This document shows, piece by piece, positions 33,160-41,960 of a DNA stretch of 64,000 nucleotides. Where the stretch lies: NCBI RefSeq assembly GCF_025717675.1, contig NZ_JAJIRT010000003.1, forward strand, positions 1 to 64,000. Direction: 5' to 3'. Every line of letters begins with the position of its first letter. Position 1 is the first letter of the stretch. Both the position numbers and the translations under genes were made by a program. Under the pieces are notes generated by a model that saw only the letters and a program-made list of their open reading frames with translations, had not been told where the DNA came from and did no database searches. Origin of the DNA: Paucibacter sp. DJ2R-2 (lineage in GTDB: Bacteria; Pseudomonadota; Gammaproteobacteria; Burkholderiales; Burkholderiaceae_C).

Positions 33160-34470
33160 TCAACGCAGGTTGACGATGGTCTGCAGCACCTGATCCTGGG
33201 TCTTGATGGTCTGGGCGCTGGCCTGGTAGGCGCGCTGGGCGGTGACCATATTGACCAGCTCGGCGGTCAGGTCGACATTGGATTCCTCCAGTGCGCCCGA
33301 TTGCAGCTTGCCCAGATTGCCGTCGCCTGGCACCCCCACCACCGCCTCGCCCGAGGAGAAGGTGCGAGCCCAGACGTTGCCGCCCATGGGTTGCAAGCCT
33401 TGCGGGCTGCGGAAGGTGGCCAGCTCAACCTGGCCGGCCGGTTTGGACTGACCGTTGGAGTAGCGCGCCATCACGATGCCGCTGTTCTCGATCAGGATGC
33501 CCGAGAGCTGGCCCGGGGCATAGCCATCTTGAGTCAGGTTGGTGACGGCGAAGCTGGAGCCGTTCTCGGTGGCGCCGAGCATGTCGAACTTGATGCCGGG
33601 AATGTCCAGGGTGGTCGCGCCGGCCGCGTTCTTGCCGGCCGGTACATCCATATTGATCTTGGTGGTCGGGTCGATCGGTTTGCCGCCGGTCTTGGGGAAG
33701 GTGACGGTGGCATAGGGCGTCAGCGGGTTGCCGTTGGCATCGGTGCCGATGGCGCCGCCGAGTGCATCGGTGGCGAAGGGCGCGCCGTTGGCGGTGGCGA
33801 AGATGTTCCAGGTGGTGCTGCCGTCGGCTGCCGGCTCAGTTTTCTGGAAGTACATGGTGATGGCCACATCCTGTCCCTTGGCGTCATAGGCCGTCAGCGA
33901 GGTGGCGTTGTTGTAAGTGGCCGGGTTTTTCATGTCGATGCCGGGCGCCGCGGCATTGGCCGTGACCTTGGAGCGCGAGTCGAGGTTGAACTCGGTGGAG
34001 ATCTCCGATGTGGTCTTGGGGGCGATGCCCGAGGTGGGCAGCTTCAGCGGCTGGGCCAGGCCGGGCTGGATCACACCACTTCCATCGGCCGGGTAGCCCA
34101 TCAGCTTGAGCTGGTCGTTGTTAACAATGAAACCGTTGCGGTCGAGCTTGAACTGGCCATTGCGGCTGTACATGATCGGATTGACGCCGTCACTGACCTG
34201 GAAGAATCCGCCGCCGTTGATGGCCAGGTCCATGGGGCTTTCGGTGGTCGTGATATTGCCCTGAGTGAACTGCTGCGCCACGGCGGCCAGGCTGGTGCCG
34301 ATACCGACCGGGCTGCTGCCCGCGCCGTTCAGGGCGCCGGCATAGACATCTTTGAACTCGGCGCGCGACGCCTTGGAGCCATAGGTGCCGGCATTGGCGA
34401 TGTTGTTGCCGATGACGTCGAGGTTCTTGCTCGCGCCGTTCAAACCGGAAAGGCCTTGTTGGAAGCTCAT
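33160..34470 (-). CDS. flgE: Flagellar hook protein FlgE
   Basis: The 436-residue hook subunit begins MSFQQGLSGLNGASKNLD and has VIGNNIANAGTYGSKASR. The C-terminus has EESNVDLTAELVNMVTAQRAYQ. The start at 34470 follows GAAGGAAACACC; the upstream open frame is only a non-coding extension antisense to nothing useful. It is a little longer than Escherichia coli FlgE, with the extra length in the variable outer domains. Confidence 0.96.
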   Translation of the reverse strand: MSFQQGLSGLNGASKNLDVIGNNIANAGTYGSKASRAEFKDVYAGALNGAGSSPVGIGTSLAAVAQQFTQGNITTTESPMDLAINGGGFFQVSDGVNPIMYSRNGQFKLDRNGFIVNNDQLKLMGYPADGSGVIQPGLAQPLKLPTSGIAPKTTSEISTEFNLDSRSKVTANAAAPGIDMKNPATYNNATSLTAYDAKGQDVAITMYFQKTEPAADGSTTWNIFATANGAPFATDALGGAIGTDANGNPLTPYATVTFPKTGGKPIDPTTKINMDVPAGKNAAGATTLDIPGIKFDMLGATENGSSFAVTNLTQDGYAPGQLSGILIENSGIVMARYSNGQSKPAGQVELATFRSPQGLQPMGGNVWARTFSSGEAVVGVPGDGNLGKLQSGALEESNVDLTAELVNMVTAQRAYQASAQTIKTQDQVLQTIVNLR

Positions 34471-34532
34471 GGTGTTTCCTTCGGATGGATCTGTTGTGAT
34501 GGACTGCTGGAGTGAGCGCTGCGCGAGCGTTG

Positions 34533-35183
34533 TCAGTCGAAAGTCTTGACGCTGGCGTAGTCCACCAGCCCGGCGTTCTGCAGCTGCAGCTTGAGCGAGG
34601 TGCCGGTCGTGTTGACGGCCAGCACCTTGTCCTGGGCATACAGGGTGCTGCTGACGGTCGCGGTGCCCTTGGTGGCAGTGATGCGGAACTTCAGCCCGGC
34701 GTCGTCCGCGTATTTGTCGGAGGGCCACTTGAAGTCATGGCGCCCGGTGCCCTGGGCGCCCAGTTGCACCGTGTCAATGACGCCGCCGGCCGGGCTCAGC
34801 ACTTCAAGCTTGACGGCATCGGCCGGGCTGCTGATGGCATAGCTGCCCTCGGCGACTCCGTTGCTCATTTGTAGGCGATTGCCTTCCACGCTGACTTCGC
34901 GGCCGACCAAGGAGACGCTCTGCAGCGCCTGCATCTGGGTGAACTGGTTGGCCAGGGACTTGATGCTGGTGTCCAGGGTGCTGACGCCGCTGACCGTCTG
35001 GATCTGCGCCATCTGGCTGGTCACCTGGGCGTTGTCCATGGGGTTCATGGGGTCCTGGTTCTGCATCTGGGCCACCAGCAGCTTGAGAAATCGGTCCTGC
35101 GTGTCCACCGCCTTTTTGCTGGCCGATTCTTGCGCGGAGTTGGTGGTGGTGTCGGTGGACTTGACGGCGCTGATGACATCCAT
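34533..35183 (-). CDS. flgD: Hook scaffolding protein FlgD
   Basis: The 216-residue hook cap has the conserved N-terminal segment FLKLLVAQMQNQDPMNPMDN and AQVTSQMAQIQTVSGVSTL. A FlgD Ig-like/Tudor region follows (VLSPAGGVIDTVQL, TGRHDFKWPS). It is needed for hook polymerisation and leaves once the hook is complete. It lies between flgC and flgE. Confidence 0.96.
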   Translation of the reverse strand: MDVISAVKSTDTTTNSAQESASKKAVDTQDRFLKLLVAQMQNQDPMNPMDNAQVTSQMAQIQTVSGVSTLDTSIKSLANQFTQMQALQSVSLVGREVSVEGNRLQMSNGVAEGSYAISSPADAVKLEVLSPAGGVIDTVQLGAQGTGRHDFKWPSDKYADDAGLKFRITATKGTATVSSTLYAQDKVLAVNTTGTSLKLQLQNAGLVDYASVKTFD

Positions 35184-35206
35184 GGCGGGCCTCTTTCAGG
35201 TGGTGC

Positions 35207-35623
35207 TCAGGACTGGCCGAGCTGCAGGGTTTTGAGCAACAGGTTCTTGGCCGTGCTCATCACCTCGATGTTGTTTTGGTAGGAGCGCGAGGCTGAGATC
35301 ATGTTGACCATCTCCTCGACCGTGTTGACATTGCTGTAGGTCACATAGCCTTCGGCATCGGCCTTGGGGTGCTTGGGGTCGTGCACGCGCCGGCCAGGGG
35401 TCTGGTCCTCGCTGATCGTGCTGACACGCACGCCGGCCGCCGCCTGGTCGCCACTGGCGCCCATGAGAGCGGTTTGAAATACCACCTGCCTGGCCTTGTA
35501 GGCCTTGCCATCGGGGCCGGCCACGGTGTCGGCATTGGCCAGATTGCTGGCCACCACATTGAGGCGCTGGCTCTGCGCGCTGACGGCGCTGCCGGCAACA
35601 TTGAAGATCTGAAACATGGACAT
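35207..35623 (-). CDS. flgC: Proximal rod protein FlgC
   Basis: The 138-residue rod protein has MSMFQIFNVAGSAVSAQSQ and VVASNLANADT at the N-terminus and SNVNTVEEMVNMISASRSYQ at the C-terminus. The first of two close ATGs (35623) is chosen because AGGAG is 6 bp upstream. It follows flgB by 41 bp. Confidence 0.96.
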   Translation of the reverse strand: MSMFQIFNVAGSAVSAQSQRLNVVASNLANADTVAGPDGKAYKARQVVFQTALMGASGDQAAAGVRVSTISEDQTPGRRVHDPKHPKADAEGYVTYSNVNTVEEMVNMISASRSYQNNIEVMSTAKNLLLKTLQLGQS

Positions 35624-35664
35624 GAGGTGCTCCTGGTCGGATGACTGCTTGGGCGCTCAGTGCA

Positions 35665-36081
35665 TCAGGACGCGTTGTGCGACTTCATCGCGTCGAGCGT
35701 GGTGCGCACCGAGCCGCTGATGAAGCGCAAGGTGGCCTCGTACTTGACCGTGTTGTCGGCGAAGCTGGCACGCTCACGGTCCATGTCGACGGTGTTGCTG
35801 TCCAGATTGGTCTGGGCCGGCACCGCGTAGAGTTTGCTGGCTTCGCTGCGGCCGCCGCCGGCCAGGCCCATATGGCCGCCTTGGGTGGTCAGCAAGTTGC
35901 TGCTGCCGCCGGCGCTGGAAGCCGTGGCCTCACGCAGGGCGCGGGCAAAGTCCAGGTCGCGGGCCTGGAAGCCCGGGGTGTCCGCATTGGCGATATTGCT
36001 GGCAAGCATGCGCTGGCGTTCCGAGCGCAAGGCCAGGGCCTGGGTCTGGAAGTTCAGGTTGTCGGTCAGTCGATTCAGCAT
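35665..36081 (-). CDS. flgB: Proximal rod protein FlgB
   Basis: The 138-residue rod protein begins MLNRLTDNLNFQTQALALRS, has MLASNIANADTPGFQARDLDF, and ends with VKYEATLRFISG. ATG 36081 gives the canonical FlgB N-terminus; the 42-codon open extension upstream is out of family. It is the first gene of the flgBCDEFGHIJKL operon and is divergent from flgA. Confidence 0.95.
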   Translation of the reverse strand: MLNRLTDNLNFQTQALALRSERQRMLASNIANADTPGFQARDLDFARALREATASSAGGSSNLLTTQGGHMGLAGGGRSEASKLYAVPAQTNLDSNTVDMDRERASFADNTVKYEATLRFISGSVRTTLDAMKSHNAS

Positions 36082-36280
36082 GATGCGTGCCCCGGTGATG
36101 GTCGGGCTGGAGCGCCACGCCTGGTCAGCTGCAGAGCTGCCAGGTTCCGGCCGGATGGACGGGATTGGGCGATGTGAAAGGATTGTGTTGGGTGCTTTCG
36201 AAAACATTAGCGGGAATAGCGTGGGCTTTGCTGCGCATTTCGGACCAAGGGCGACGGGGTGGCAGGCCTAAAGTCCACGC
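36082..36280. promoter_or_regulatory. Divergent flgB/flgA control region
   Basis: This 199-bp gap must carry the promoters for flgBCDEFGHIJKL (minus strand) and flgA (plus strand). In enterobacteria one FlhDC site serves both. I could not recognise a sigma-28 or sigma-54 promoter; a TAAAGTCC next to the flgA start lacks a partner -10. Confidence 0.4.
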
Positions 36281-37036
36281 ATGATTTCCCGAGCCTGCAT
36301 TCCTGCAACTGAGTCGCTCCGCCGTCCGGCGCTGGCGGTTCTGCTGGTGCTCGCTGGCCTGCCCCTGGTGGCTCGCTCGCAGGCACCGGCTGCAGCTCTG
36401 TCCGGTCTGAGTGCCGAGCTGCGCTTGCAAGTGCAGGACATGGCTCAGAGCGGAGCGCGTGCCGGCATGCCGGCACAGGCCCGGGTGGATGTGCAGGTCG
36501 GGCAGCTCGACCCTCGTCTGAAGTTGGCGCCTTGCAGCCAGGTGCAGCCCTATTTGCCGGCCGGCCTACAGATGTGGGGTCGCACCCGCATCGGTCTGCG
36601 CTGCGTCGACGGCCGTGCGCGCTGGAATGTCACGGTACCGGTGCAGGTGCGGGTGTTTGCCCGCGCCGTGGTGGCCGCTGAACCCCTGGCTTCGGGGGGC
36701 AATCTGACTCAAGCGCAGTTGGCAACGGCCGAAATAGACATAGCTGCAGTGCCTGGCGCGGTATTCACAGATGCCGCCGGCCTGCTGGGGCGTACGCTCA
36801 GCCACCCGGTGGCGGCTGGCGAGGCCTTGAGCAGCAGCAGCTTGAAGATGCGGCAATGGTTCGCTGCCGGTGAGACGGTGCAGGTCCGGGTGTCCGGCCC
36901 GGGTTATGCCGTCGCCGGCGAAGGGCAGGCCATGGCCGCAGGTCTGGAAGGACAGAGCGTCAAGGTCCGTTTCGACAACGGACGGGTCGTGACGGGTCGG
37001 GTCGTCGGTGAGCGGCGAGTGGAGGTGCTGTTGTGA
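36281..37036 (+). CDS. flgA: P-ring assembly chaperone FlgA
   Basis: The 251-residue periplasmic protein has a signal peptide of about 34 residues (ALAVLLVLAGLPLVARSQA) and a SAF domain. The C-terminal half has the ChapFlgA pattern (HPVAAGEALSSSSLK, VRVSGPGYAVAGEGQAM, KVRFDNGRVVTGRV). It assists FlgI assembly. It is divergent from flgB and is followed by flgM and flgN. Confidence 0.93.
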   Translation: MISRACIPATESLRRPALAVLLVLAGLPLVARSQAPAAALSGLSAELRLQVQDMAQSGARAGMPAQARVDVQVGQLDPRLKLAPCSQVQPYLPAGLQMWGRTRIGLRCVDGRARWNVTVPVQVRVFARAVVAAEPLASGGNLTQAQLATAEIDIAAVPGAVFTDAAGLLGRTLSHPVAAGEALSSSSLKMRQWFAAGETVQVRVSGPGYAVAGEGQAMAAGLEGQSVKVRFDNGRVVTGRVVGERRVEVLL

Positions 37037-37127
37037 ACAGGCTTCCGCTTCAGCCGGCCGGTGTTGCGGCGCAGCTCTGTGGCAGTGACAAACTGCCGCG
37101 GGGTGGGGTCGATCTTGTCGAAAGTAC

Positions 37128-37154
37128 TAAAGTCTTCATGTTGAGCGTCGATAC
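37128..37154 (+). promoter_or_regulatory. Sigma-28 (FliA) promoter of flgM
   Basis: TAAAGTCT, an 11-bp spacer, then GTCGATAC matches the FliA consensus in 7 of 8 and 6 of 8 positions with ideal spacing. It lies 51 bp before the flgM start and gives the feedback loop in which FliA drives its own anti-sigma factor. Confidence 0.75.
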
Positions 37155-37205
37155 ACCGGAAAACCTGGACAGGTTTGGGCATGACCCAGGCCTATGGAGA
37201 GCACC

Positions 37206-37535
37206 ATGAAAATCGGTAATAGCCCAGAAATCGCAGCGTCGGCCGTTGGTGCCGACAAGGCGGGCGCAACCCAGGCCGGGCGTTCGCAGGCTCAGGGCGC
37301 GGCCGCAGCGGTGGCCGGCAAAAAGGCGCCCGAAGCCAGCGCCACGTTGGAGCTGTCGACCAATGCCACCAAACTGCTGGCCGGCGTTCCTGAAGATGGC
37401 AGCTTTGACACGGAAAAGGTCGGCCGCATCTCCCAGGCGATTTCAGACGGCAAATTCACGGTCAATGCCAATGTCATTGCCGACAAGCTGATTGCCAATG
37501 CCCAGGAAATGCTCAGTCGCATGTCGCCGCACTGA
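37206..37535 (+). CDS. flgM: Anti-sigma-28 factor FlgM
   Basis: The 109-residue protein is mostly disordered at the N-terminus (MKIGNSPEIAAS, alanine-rich). Its conserved C-terminal helices bind FliA (DTEKVGRISQAISDGKFTVN and VIADKLIANAQEML). It is exported when the hook is complete, which frees FliA. ATG 37206 is preferred over ATG 37194 because GGAG lies 6 bp upstream and the product begins like other FlgM proteins. Confidence 0.94.
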   Translation: MKIGNSPEIAASAVGADKAGATQAGRSQAQGAAAAVAGKKAPEASATLELSTNATKLLAGVPEDGSFDTEKVGRISQAISDGKFTVNANVIADKLIANAQEMLSRMSPH

Positions 37536-37619
37536 GGCGCTTTGACGGCCGTGTCAGCAAGCGCGAGTCGGCCTGCTGCCAGGAGTTTCGATTGATACCC
37601 AACGCGTTCTCAACGCCTT

Positions 37620-38039
37620 ATGGCGGGGACAGCCATGCACGCTTTGCCTCCAACTGAATCCAGCCCGGCCGCGGTCGGCCAGCAACTCGAACAACCTTTG
37701 TTGGAGGTGGAAAGCTGTCTGAATCTGCTCGGCGACGCCTTGTTGCGCCGGGACACCCAGGCGATCGAACAGTACGCCGGTCGCCTGCACCAAGCCTTGG
37801 CGCAGGCCATTTCCAGCTTCAGCGAAGCCGCACGCGCCGGCGCCGTGCCACCCCATCTGCGCCACCGCTTGGTCCAGGCCGGTGGGCGGGTGGCAGCGCA
37901 GCGTGAGTCTTTGGCCCGTGCCACGGCCGCACTTGACCGCGCCATCGATGTGCTGATGCCCGGCGAGCCCACGGGCTTGTACTCGGCGCTCGGCAAGAGT
38001 GAGCGCAAGAGCTTGGGCGGCCCCTCGATTCAGGCCTGA
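37620..38039 (+). CDS. flgN: Export chaperone FlgN
   Basis: The 139-residue helical protein directly follows flgM and has the length and pattern of FlgN, the chaperone of FlgK and FlgL (LLEVESCLNLLGDALLRRDTQ and QRESLARATAALDRAIDVL). ATG 37635, after GCGGGGAC, is an equally good start. The tail GLYSALGKSERK is typical. Identification relies on position and helical pattern. Confidence 0.85.
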   Translation: MAGTAMHALPPTESSPAAVGQQLEQPLLEVESCLNLLGDALLRRDTQAIEQYAGRLHQALAQAISSFSEAARAGAVPPHLRHRLVQAGGRVAAQRESLARATAALDRAIDVLMPGEPTGLYSALGKSERKSLGGPSIQA

Positions 38040-38088
38040 GTCCAAGCCGGCTCGGGCCGCTATGGGCCCCAGAGCCGACCTCGCTGCC

Positions 38089-38116
38089 AGCCACGCTCAC
38101 TGCGTGGCTTTTTTTC
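38089..38116 (+). terminator. Intrinsic terminator after flgN
   Basis: AGCCACGC, short loop, GCGTGGCT followed by seven T residues, 50 bp after the flgN stop. Its right arm overlaps the last codons of the convergent DUF1841 gene. Confidence 0.85.
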
Positions 38117-38528
38117 GTACCTTGTCCAGGTAGGCGTGGCCGTCCGGCGGCAGGCCGCTGCGCTGCGATTCCCAGATCATCTCGCCCAGGCAGTCCATGG
38201 CCACATGGTGGGCCTCATGGAGCGAATTGCGCTTGGCCGCCAGCAGATCGACCGCCTGGCGGACGCCGTGCGGCTGGTCGATGGACTGCTGCTCGCTGAT
38301 GGTCAGGTGCATGGACAGGTGCAGAAATGGGTTGGTTCGACCCTCCTCCACGCTGTACACCGCGGCCAGCGCCGCTTCCTCGTCGCCGAGTTCGGCGTGG
38401 TACTCCGGATGCTGGGCGATCCAGTCGGCGGCGATCGCCTCCATGGGAATCAAGGGCAGGCCGTCGCGCAGCTTGCGGTAGGTGGCGCAGAAAAAACGGC
38501 GCACCTCGAGTTGGGAGGGAGCAAACAT
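38097..38528 (-). CDS. DUF1841 family protein
   Basis: The 143-residue protein matches the DUF1841 pattern: MFAPSQLEVRRFFCATYRK, WIAQHPEYHAELGDEEAAL, NPFLHLSMHLTISEQ and EAHHVAMDCLGEMIWE. Several conserved histidines suggest metal binding, but function is unknown. It is convergent with flgN and followed by the potassium efflux genes on the same strand as itself. Confidence 0.88.
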   Translation of the reverse strand: MFAPSQLEVRRFFCATYRKLRDGLPLIPMEAIAADWIAQHPEYHAELGDEEAALAAVYSVEEGRTNPFLHLSMHLTISEQQSIDQPHGVRQAVDLLAAKRNSLHEAHHVAMDCLGEMIWESQRSGLPPDGHAYLDKVRKKATQ

Positions 38529-38553
38529 AGGCGACGATTGTCGCCGCAGTCAC

Positions 38554-40440
38554 TCAATCCTTGCTTGGCTTGAGCTCGGGCTCTTGCTTCTCAGCGCGGC
38601 TCCAGCTTCCGCCGGCGCGGGCCTGCTGTTGCTGGCGTGCCTGTTCGCGCTCTTGGGCCATCAGCGCTTCGAGCTGCAGCCTTGCTTGGCGGGCGGCGGC
38701 AATCAGGGCGCCGGTGTCGTGTTGCAGCGGCAGCATTTGCTCAAGCTGCTCGATATTGTGCTGGCGGAAGCGCCAGGCCAGCTTGCGTGCGGCATGGGGC
38801 TCCAGCCCCAAAACCTCCATGACACTGCGCCCACTGTTGAGGGCTGCATCAAAGGTTTCCCGTTCGATCAGCTCCACGCCGAGGTTGCGCAGGCCGAAGT
38901 AATGGCGCACATGGCGTGCCCTTGCCACCACCCGGGCTTGCGGAAAATGTTCGCGTGCCAGCTCGGCAATCTTCAGGCTTTGCTCCATATCGTCGACGGC
39001 GATCACCAGCACTTTCGCCTGTGCTGCCCCGGCGCTGCGCAGCAGGTCCAGGCGCGTTGCATCGCCGAAAAACACCCGCCAGCCGAACTTGCGCATGGCC
39101 TCGATCGCTTCGGCGTCATGGTCGAGCACGGTGGCTTCATAGCCGTGGGCGAACAGCAGGCGGCCGACAATCTGGCCATAGCGCCCAAAGCCCGCGATCA
39201 GGATAGGTGCCGGTTCCGGCGCTTCCTGTTCACCCGGCAGCGCCTGCTTGCGGCGCTGCAAGCGCGGCAGCAACAGGCGATCACTGAGCAGCAGCAGGGC
39301 CGGCGTGCAGGCCAGGGACAGGGCCACGGCCGCCACCAGGGCCGAGCTTTGGGTGGCATCGATCAAGCCGGCCTGCTGCGACAGTTGAAAGACCACGAAT
39401 CCGAATTCACCGCCCTGGGCCAGCAGGATGACGAACACCGGGCGCTCCAGCACCGGGATCTGCATCCAGCGCGCCATGAAGCTCAAGAGCAGACCCTTGC
39501 AGAGCAGGAGTGCGGCCAGCAGCCCCAGGACCAGGGCGGTTTGCTCGCGCAGTACGCGCAGTTCCAGGCCCATGCCCACGGCGATGAAGAACAGGCCCAG
39601 CAGCAAGCCTTTGAAAGGCTCCAGATCGGTCTCCAGCTCGCGCCGGTATTCGCTCTCGGCCAGCAGCACGCCGGCCAGAAATGCGCCCAAGGCCATGGAC
39701 AGACCGACGCTGTGCATCAGGGCCGCCGTGCCGATCACGAGCAGCAGGGCCGCCGCGGTGAAGATCTCGGGTGTGCGGCTGCGCGCAATCCAGCGCAGCG
39801 CCGGTCGCAGGGCCAGGCGACCGCCCAGCACGATCAGCAGCACCATGCCCAGGGCCTTGGCTGCTGCCCAGCCGCTGCCGCCGCTGCTGGGGTCCGCTGC
39901 GGTGGCAGCCACGCCAGCGGCCGCGACGATGGGCACCAGGGCCAGCACGGGAATCGCCGCGATGTCCTGAAGCAGGGCGACGCTGAGGATGCTCTGCCCG
40001 GCCGTGGTGCGGCCCAGATTGCGCTCGGCCAGCACCGCCAGGGCCACGGCCGTGGACGACATGGCCAGCCCCAAGCTCAGTACCAGGCCAAGTCCGGCAG
40101 GCACGCCGAACAGCGAGGCCAGGCCCAGGAGCAAAGCGGCGGAGCCGAAGAGCTGCAAGGAACCCCAGCCGAAGATCGGCCGGCGCAAGGCCCAGAGGCG
40201 TTTGGGTTCCAGCTCCAGGCCCACCAGGAACATCATCAGCACCACGCCGAACTCGGCCACTTCCAGAATCTGCCCCGGCTCGCTGATCCAACCCATCACG
40301 CTGGGCCCGATCAGCACGCCGGCGATCAGATAGCCCAGGATGGAACCCAGGCGCAGAAAACGTGCCAGTGGCACGGCGACCACCGCCGCGCCCAGGCAGA
40401 CCAGGGGCAAATGCAGCCAGCTGCTACCGGCGGCGCTCAT
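38554..40440 (-). CDS. kefC: Glutathione-regulated K+/H+ antiporter KefC type
   Basis: The 628-residue protein has a CPA2 membrane domain of about 12 helices (YLIAGVLIGPSVMGWI, GVVLMMFLVGLELEP, ALLQDIAAIPVLAL). A cytoplasmic RCK_N domain follows (ILIAGFGRYGQIVGRLL, FFGDATRLDLLRSAG), and then a charged tail. It exports potassium in exchange for protons, protecting against electrophiles. Its start overlaps the stop of the kefF-like gene by 4 bp. KefB versus KefC cannot be told apart here. Confidence 0.88.
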   Translation of the reverse strand: MSAAGSSWLHLPLVCLGAAVVAVPLARFLRLGSILGYLIAGVLIGPSVMGWISEPGQILEVAEFGVVLMMFLVGLELEPKRLWALRRPIFGWGSLQLFGSAALLLGLASLFGVPAGLGLVLSLGLAMSSTAVALAVLAERNLGRTTAGQSILSVALLQDIAAIPVLALVPIVAAAGVAATAADPSSGGSGWAAAKALGMVLLIVLGGRLALRPALRWIARSRTPEIFTAAALLLVIGTAALMHSVGLSMALGAFLAGVLLAESEYRRELETDLEPFKGLLLGLFFIAVGMGLELRVLREQTALVLGLLAALLLCKGLLLSFMARWMQIPVLERPVFVILLAQGGEFGFVVFQLSQQAGLIDATQSSALVAAVALSLACTPALLLLSDRLLLPRLQRRKQALPGEQEAPEPAPILIAGFGRYGQIVGRLLFAHGYEATVLDHDAEAIEAMRKFGWRVFFGDATRLDLLRSAGAAQAKVLVIAVDDMEQSLKIAELAREHFPQARVVARARHVRHYFGLRNLGVELIERETFDAALNSGRSVMEVLGLEPHAARKLAWRFRQHNIEQLEQMLPLQHDTGALIAAARQARLQLEALMAQEREQARQQQQARAGGSWSRAEKQEPELKPSKD

Positions 40441-41087
40441 GGCTGCGCCTCCTGCGGCTGGCGTTGCAGGCTTGAGAACGGGGCCGGGCGGGCGTCCAGG
40501 GGAACTTCCGGAATGACCTGCGCGCTGCGGCCGCCGGCCTCGCACCATTGTGGGTAGTGCATCAGCTTGTCGATGAAGATCTGGGCATGTTGCTGCAGTT
40601 CCAGCTCTCCGGCTTGGTGGGCGCTGTGCAGCAGCAGGGGCGGTAGGAAATTCATGCCGCAGATGCGCGCGGTCTGGGCGTAGGGCAGCAAGAAATCGCC
40701 GATCGGATGTTCATGGTGGCCGCTGGCGCTGTAGGCCTCGGCGCTGCCGCCGGTGGAACTGACCAACCAGACATCCTTGCCGTGCAAGGCGTGACCGCCG
40801 GGCCCGTAGGCCCAACCAAAGCTCAGCACCTCGTCCACCCAGAGCTTTTGCAGGGCCGGCATGCCATACCAATGGAGCGGGTGCAAAAGCACCACCAGCT
40901 TGGCGGCGCTCAAGGCGCGCTGCTCCTCGGCCACATCAATGGCGTAGTCGGGGTAGCGGCGATACAAATCATGCAGGGTCCAGCGCACAGGCTGGGTACT
41001 CAGTGCGTCCAGCAATCGGGCGCTGACGCGCGATTGGGCCCTATCGGGGTGGGCAGCGAGGATGAGGATGTCAGAAATCTCGGGCAT
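40437..41087 (-). CDS. kefF: KefF-like NAD(P)H oxidoreductase
   Basis: The 216-residue flavodoxin-fold quinone reductase has ILILAAHPD, LVVLLHPLHWYGMPALQKLWVDEVL and WAYGPGGHALHGK, as in KefF/MdaB-like proteins. KefF is the ancillary subunit required for full KefC activity. The overlap with kefC (ATGA) supports that role. It is longer than Escherichia coli KefF (176) by about 40 residues, mostly at the C-terminus. Confidence 0.88.
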   Translation of the reverse strand: MPEISDILILAAHPDRAQSRVSARLLDALSTQPVRWTLHDLYRRYPDYAIDVAEEQRALSAAKLVVLLHPLHWYGMPALQKLWVDEVLSFGWAYGPGGHALHGKDVWLVSSTGGSAEAYSASGHHEHPIGDFLLPYAQTARICGMNFLPPLLLHSAHQAGELELQQHAQIFIDKLMHYPQWCEAGGRSAQVIPEVPLDARPAPFSSLQRQPQEAQP

Positions 41088-41180
41088 GCGCCGAGGTTAA
41101 CCCGAGCAGGGCACCGTTAGGATGTCGGCCTGTGTTGTCGCTTGCAGCGGCTTTTGTTGACGCCCCTGAGGAGTGTGCCC

Positions 41181-41822
41181 ATGCCCGTGATCCTGATCGC
41201 CAATCCCAAGGGAGGGGTAGGCAAGAGCACCTTGTCGACCAATGTGGCCGGCTACCTCGCGTCGCGCGGCCACAAAGTCATGTTGGGCGATGTCGACAAG
41301 CAGCAATCGGCCCGCCGCTGGCTGGCCCAGCGCCCGGCGCAGCTGCCCTTGATCCAGGGCTGGGATTTCGATGGTGAGCAGGTCGTTAAACCGCCCAAGG
41401 GGGTCAGCCACGTCGTGTTGGACTCGCCCGCCGGCCTGGATGGCAAGCGCCTCAAGACCCTACTCAAGCTGGCTGACAAACTCATCATCCCGCTGCAGCC
41501 CAGCATGTTTGACATCCAGGCCAGCTTTGACTTTGTCCAGAAACTGTCGGAGCTGCGCAGCCGTGATGACCCGCCCAAGCGTCTGCCCCAGCTGGCCCTG
41601 GTCGGCATGCGCGCCAAGGAGGGCACGCTGTCGCTGCAGCAGCTGCGCGGTTTTCTCGCCGGGCTGGACACGCCCGTGCTGGCCATCTTGCGTGACACCC
41701 AGAACTACGTGCAGCTGGCCGCGCAAGGTCTGAGCCTGTGGGATGTCGCCGAAGGCCGGGTCGAGCGAGACCTGGCGCAATGGGCGCCGCTAACGGCCTG
41801 GCTGGACGCCAAGTCGTCCTGA
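41181..41822 (+). CDS. Orphan ParA-family ATPase
   Basis: The 213-residue protein begins MPVILIANPKGGVGKSTLST, a complete deviant Walker A, followed by GDVDKQQSARRW and VVLDSPAGL. It has no ParB gene nearby and is of the short ParA/Soj type that positions cytoplasmic clusters or plasmids. ATG 41181 follows GAGGAG. Its neighbours are a LuxR-type regulator and the Kef pair, which give no direct clue. Chemotaxis-array or flagellar positioning (ParC-like) is possible but unproven. Confidence 0.85.
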   Translation: MPVILIANPKGGVGKSTLSTNVAGYLASRGHKVMLGDVDKQQSARRWLAQRPAQLPLIQGWDFDGEQVVKPPKGVSHVVLDSPAGLDGKRLKTLLKLADKLIIPLQPSMFDIQASFDFVQKLSELRSRDDPPKRLPQLALVGMRAKEGTLSLQQLRGFLAGLDTPVLAILRDTQNYVQLAAQGLSLWDVAEGRVERDLAQWAPLTAWLDAKSS

Positions 41823-41960
41823 TGCGCAGCACCCCATTCCGTGCGCCATCAGAACAGCTGTGCGGGCGTATCACCCATCGGGGTGTGTACCCCAGTCGCC
41901 TGCGGCGCTCTATCATTCAGCCCGCATGAGACACACCATAGGCTGCGCTGAAGGATGGGC

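Noticed and set aside
36270-36290. TAAAGTCC next to the flgA start as a sigma-28 promoter
   Set aside because: No GCCGATAA-like -10 follows at the required distance, and the start codon would lie in the spacer.
38482-40557. Open frame of 691 codons on the plus strand over kefC
   Set aside because: It is antisense to the Kef antiporter, which has clear membrane and RCK domains. The antisense product is glutamine/histidine-rich noise.
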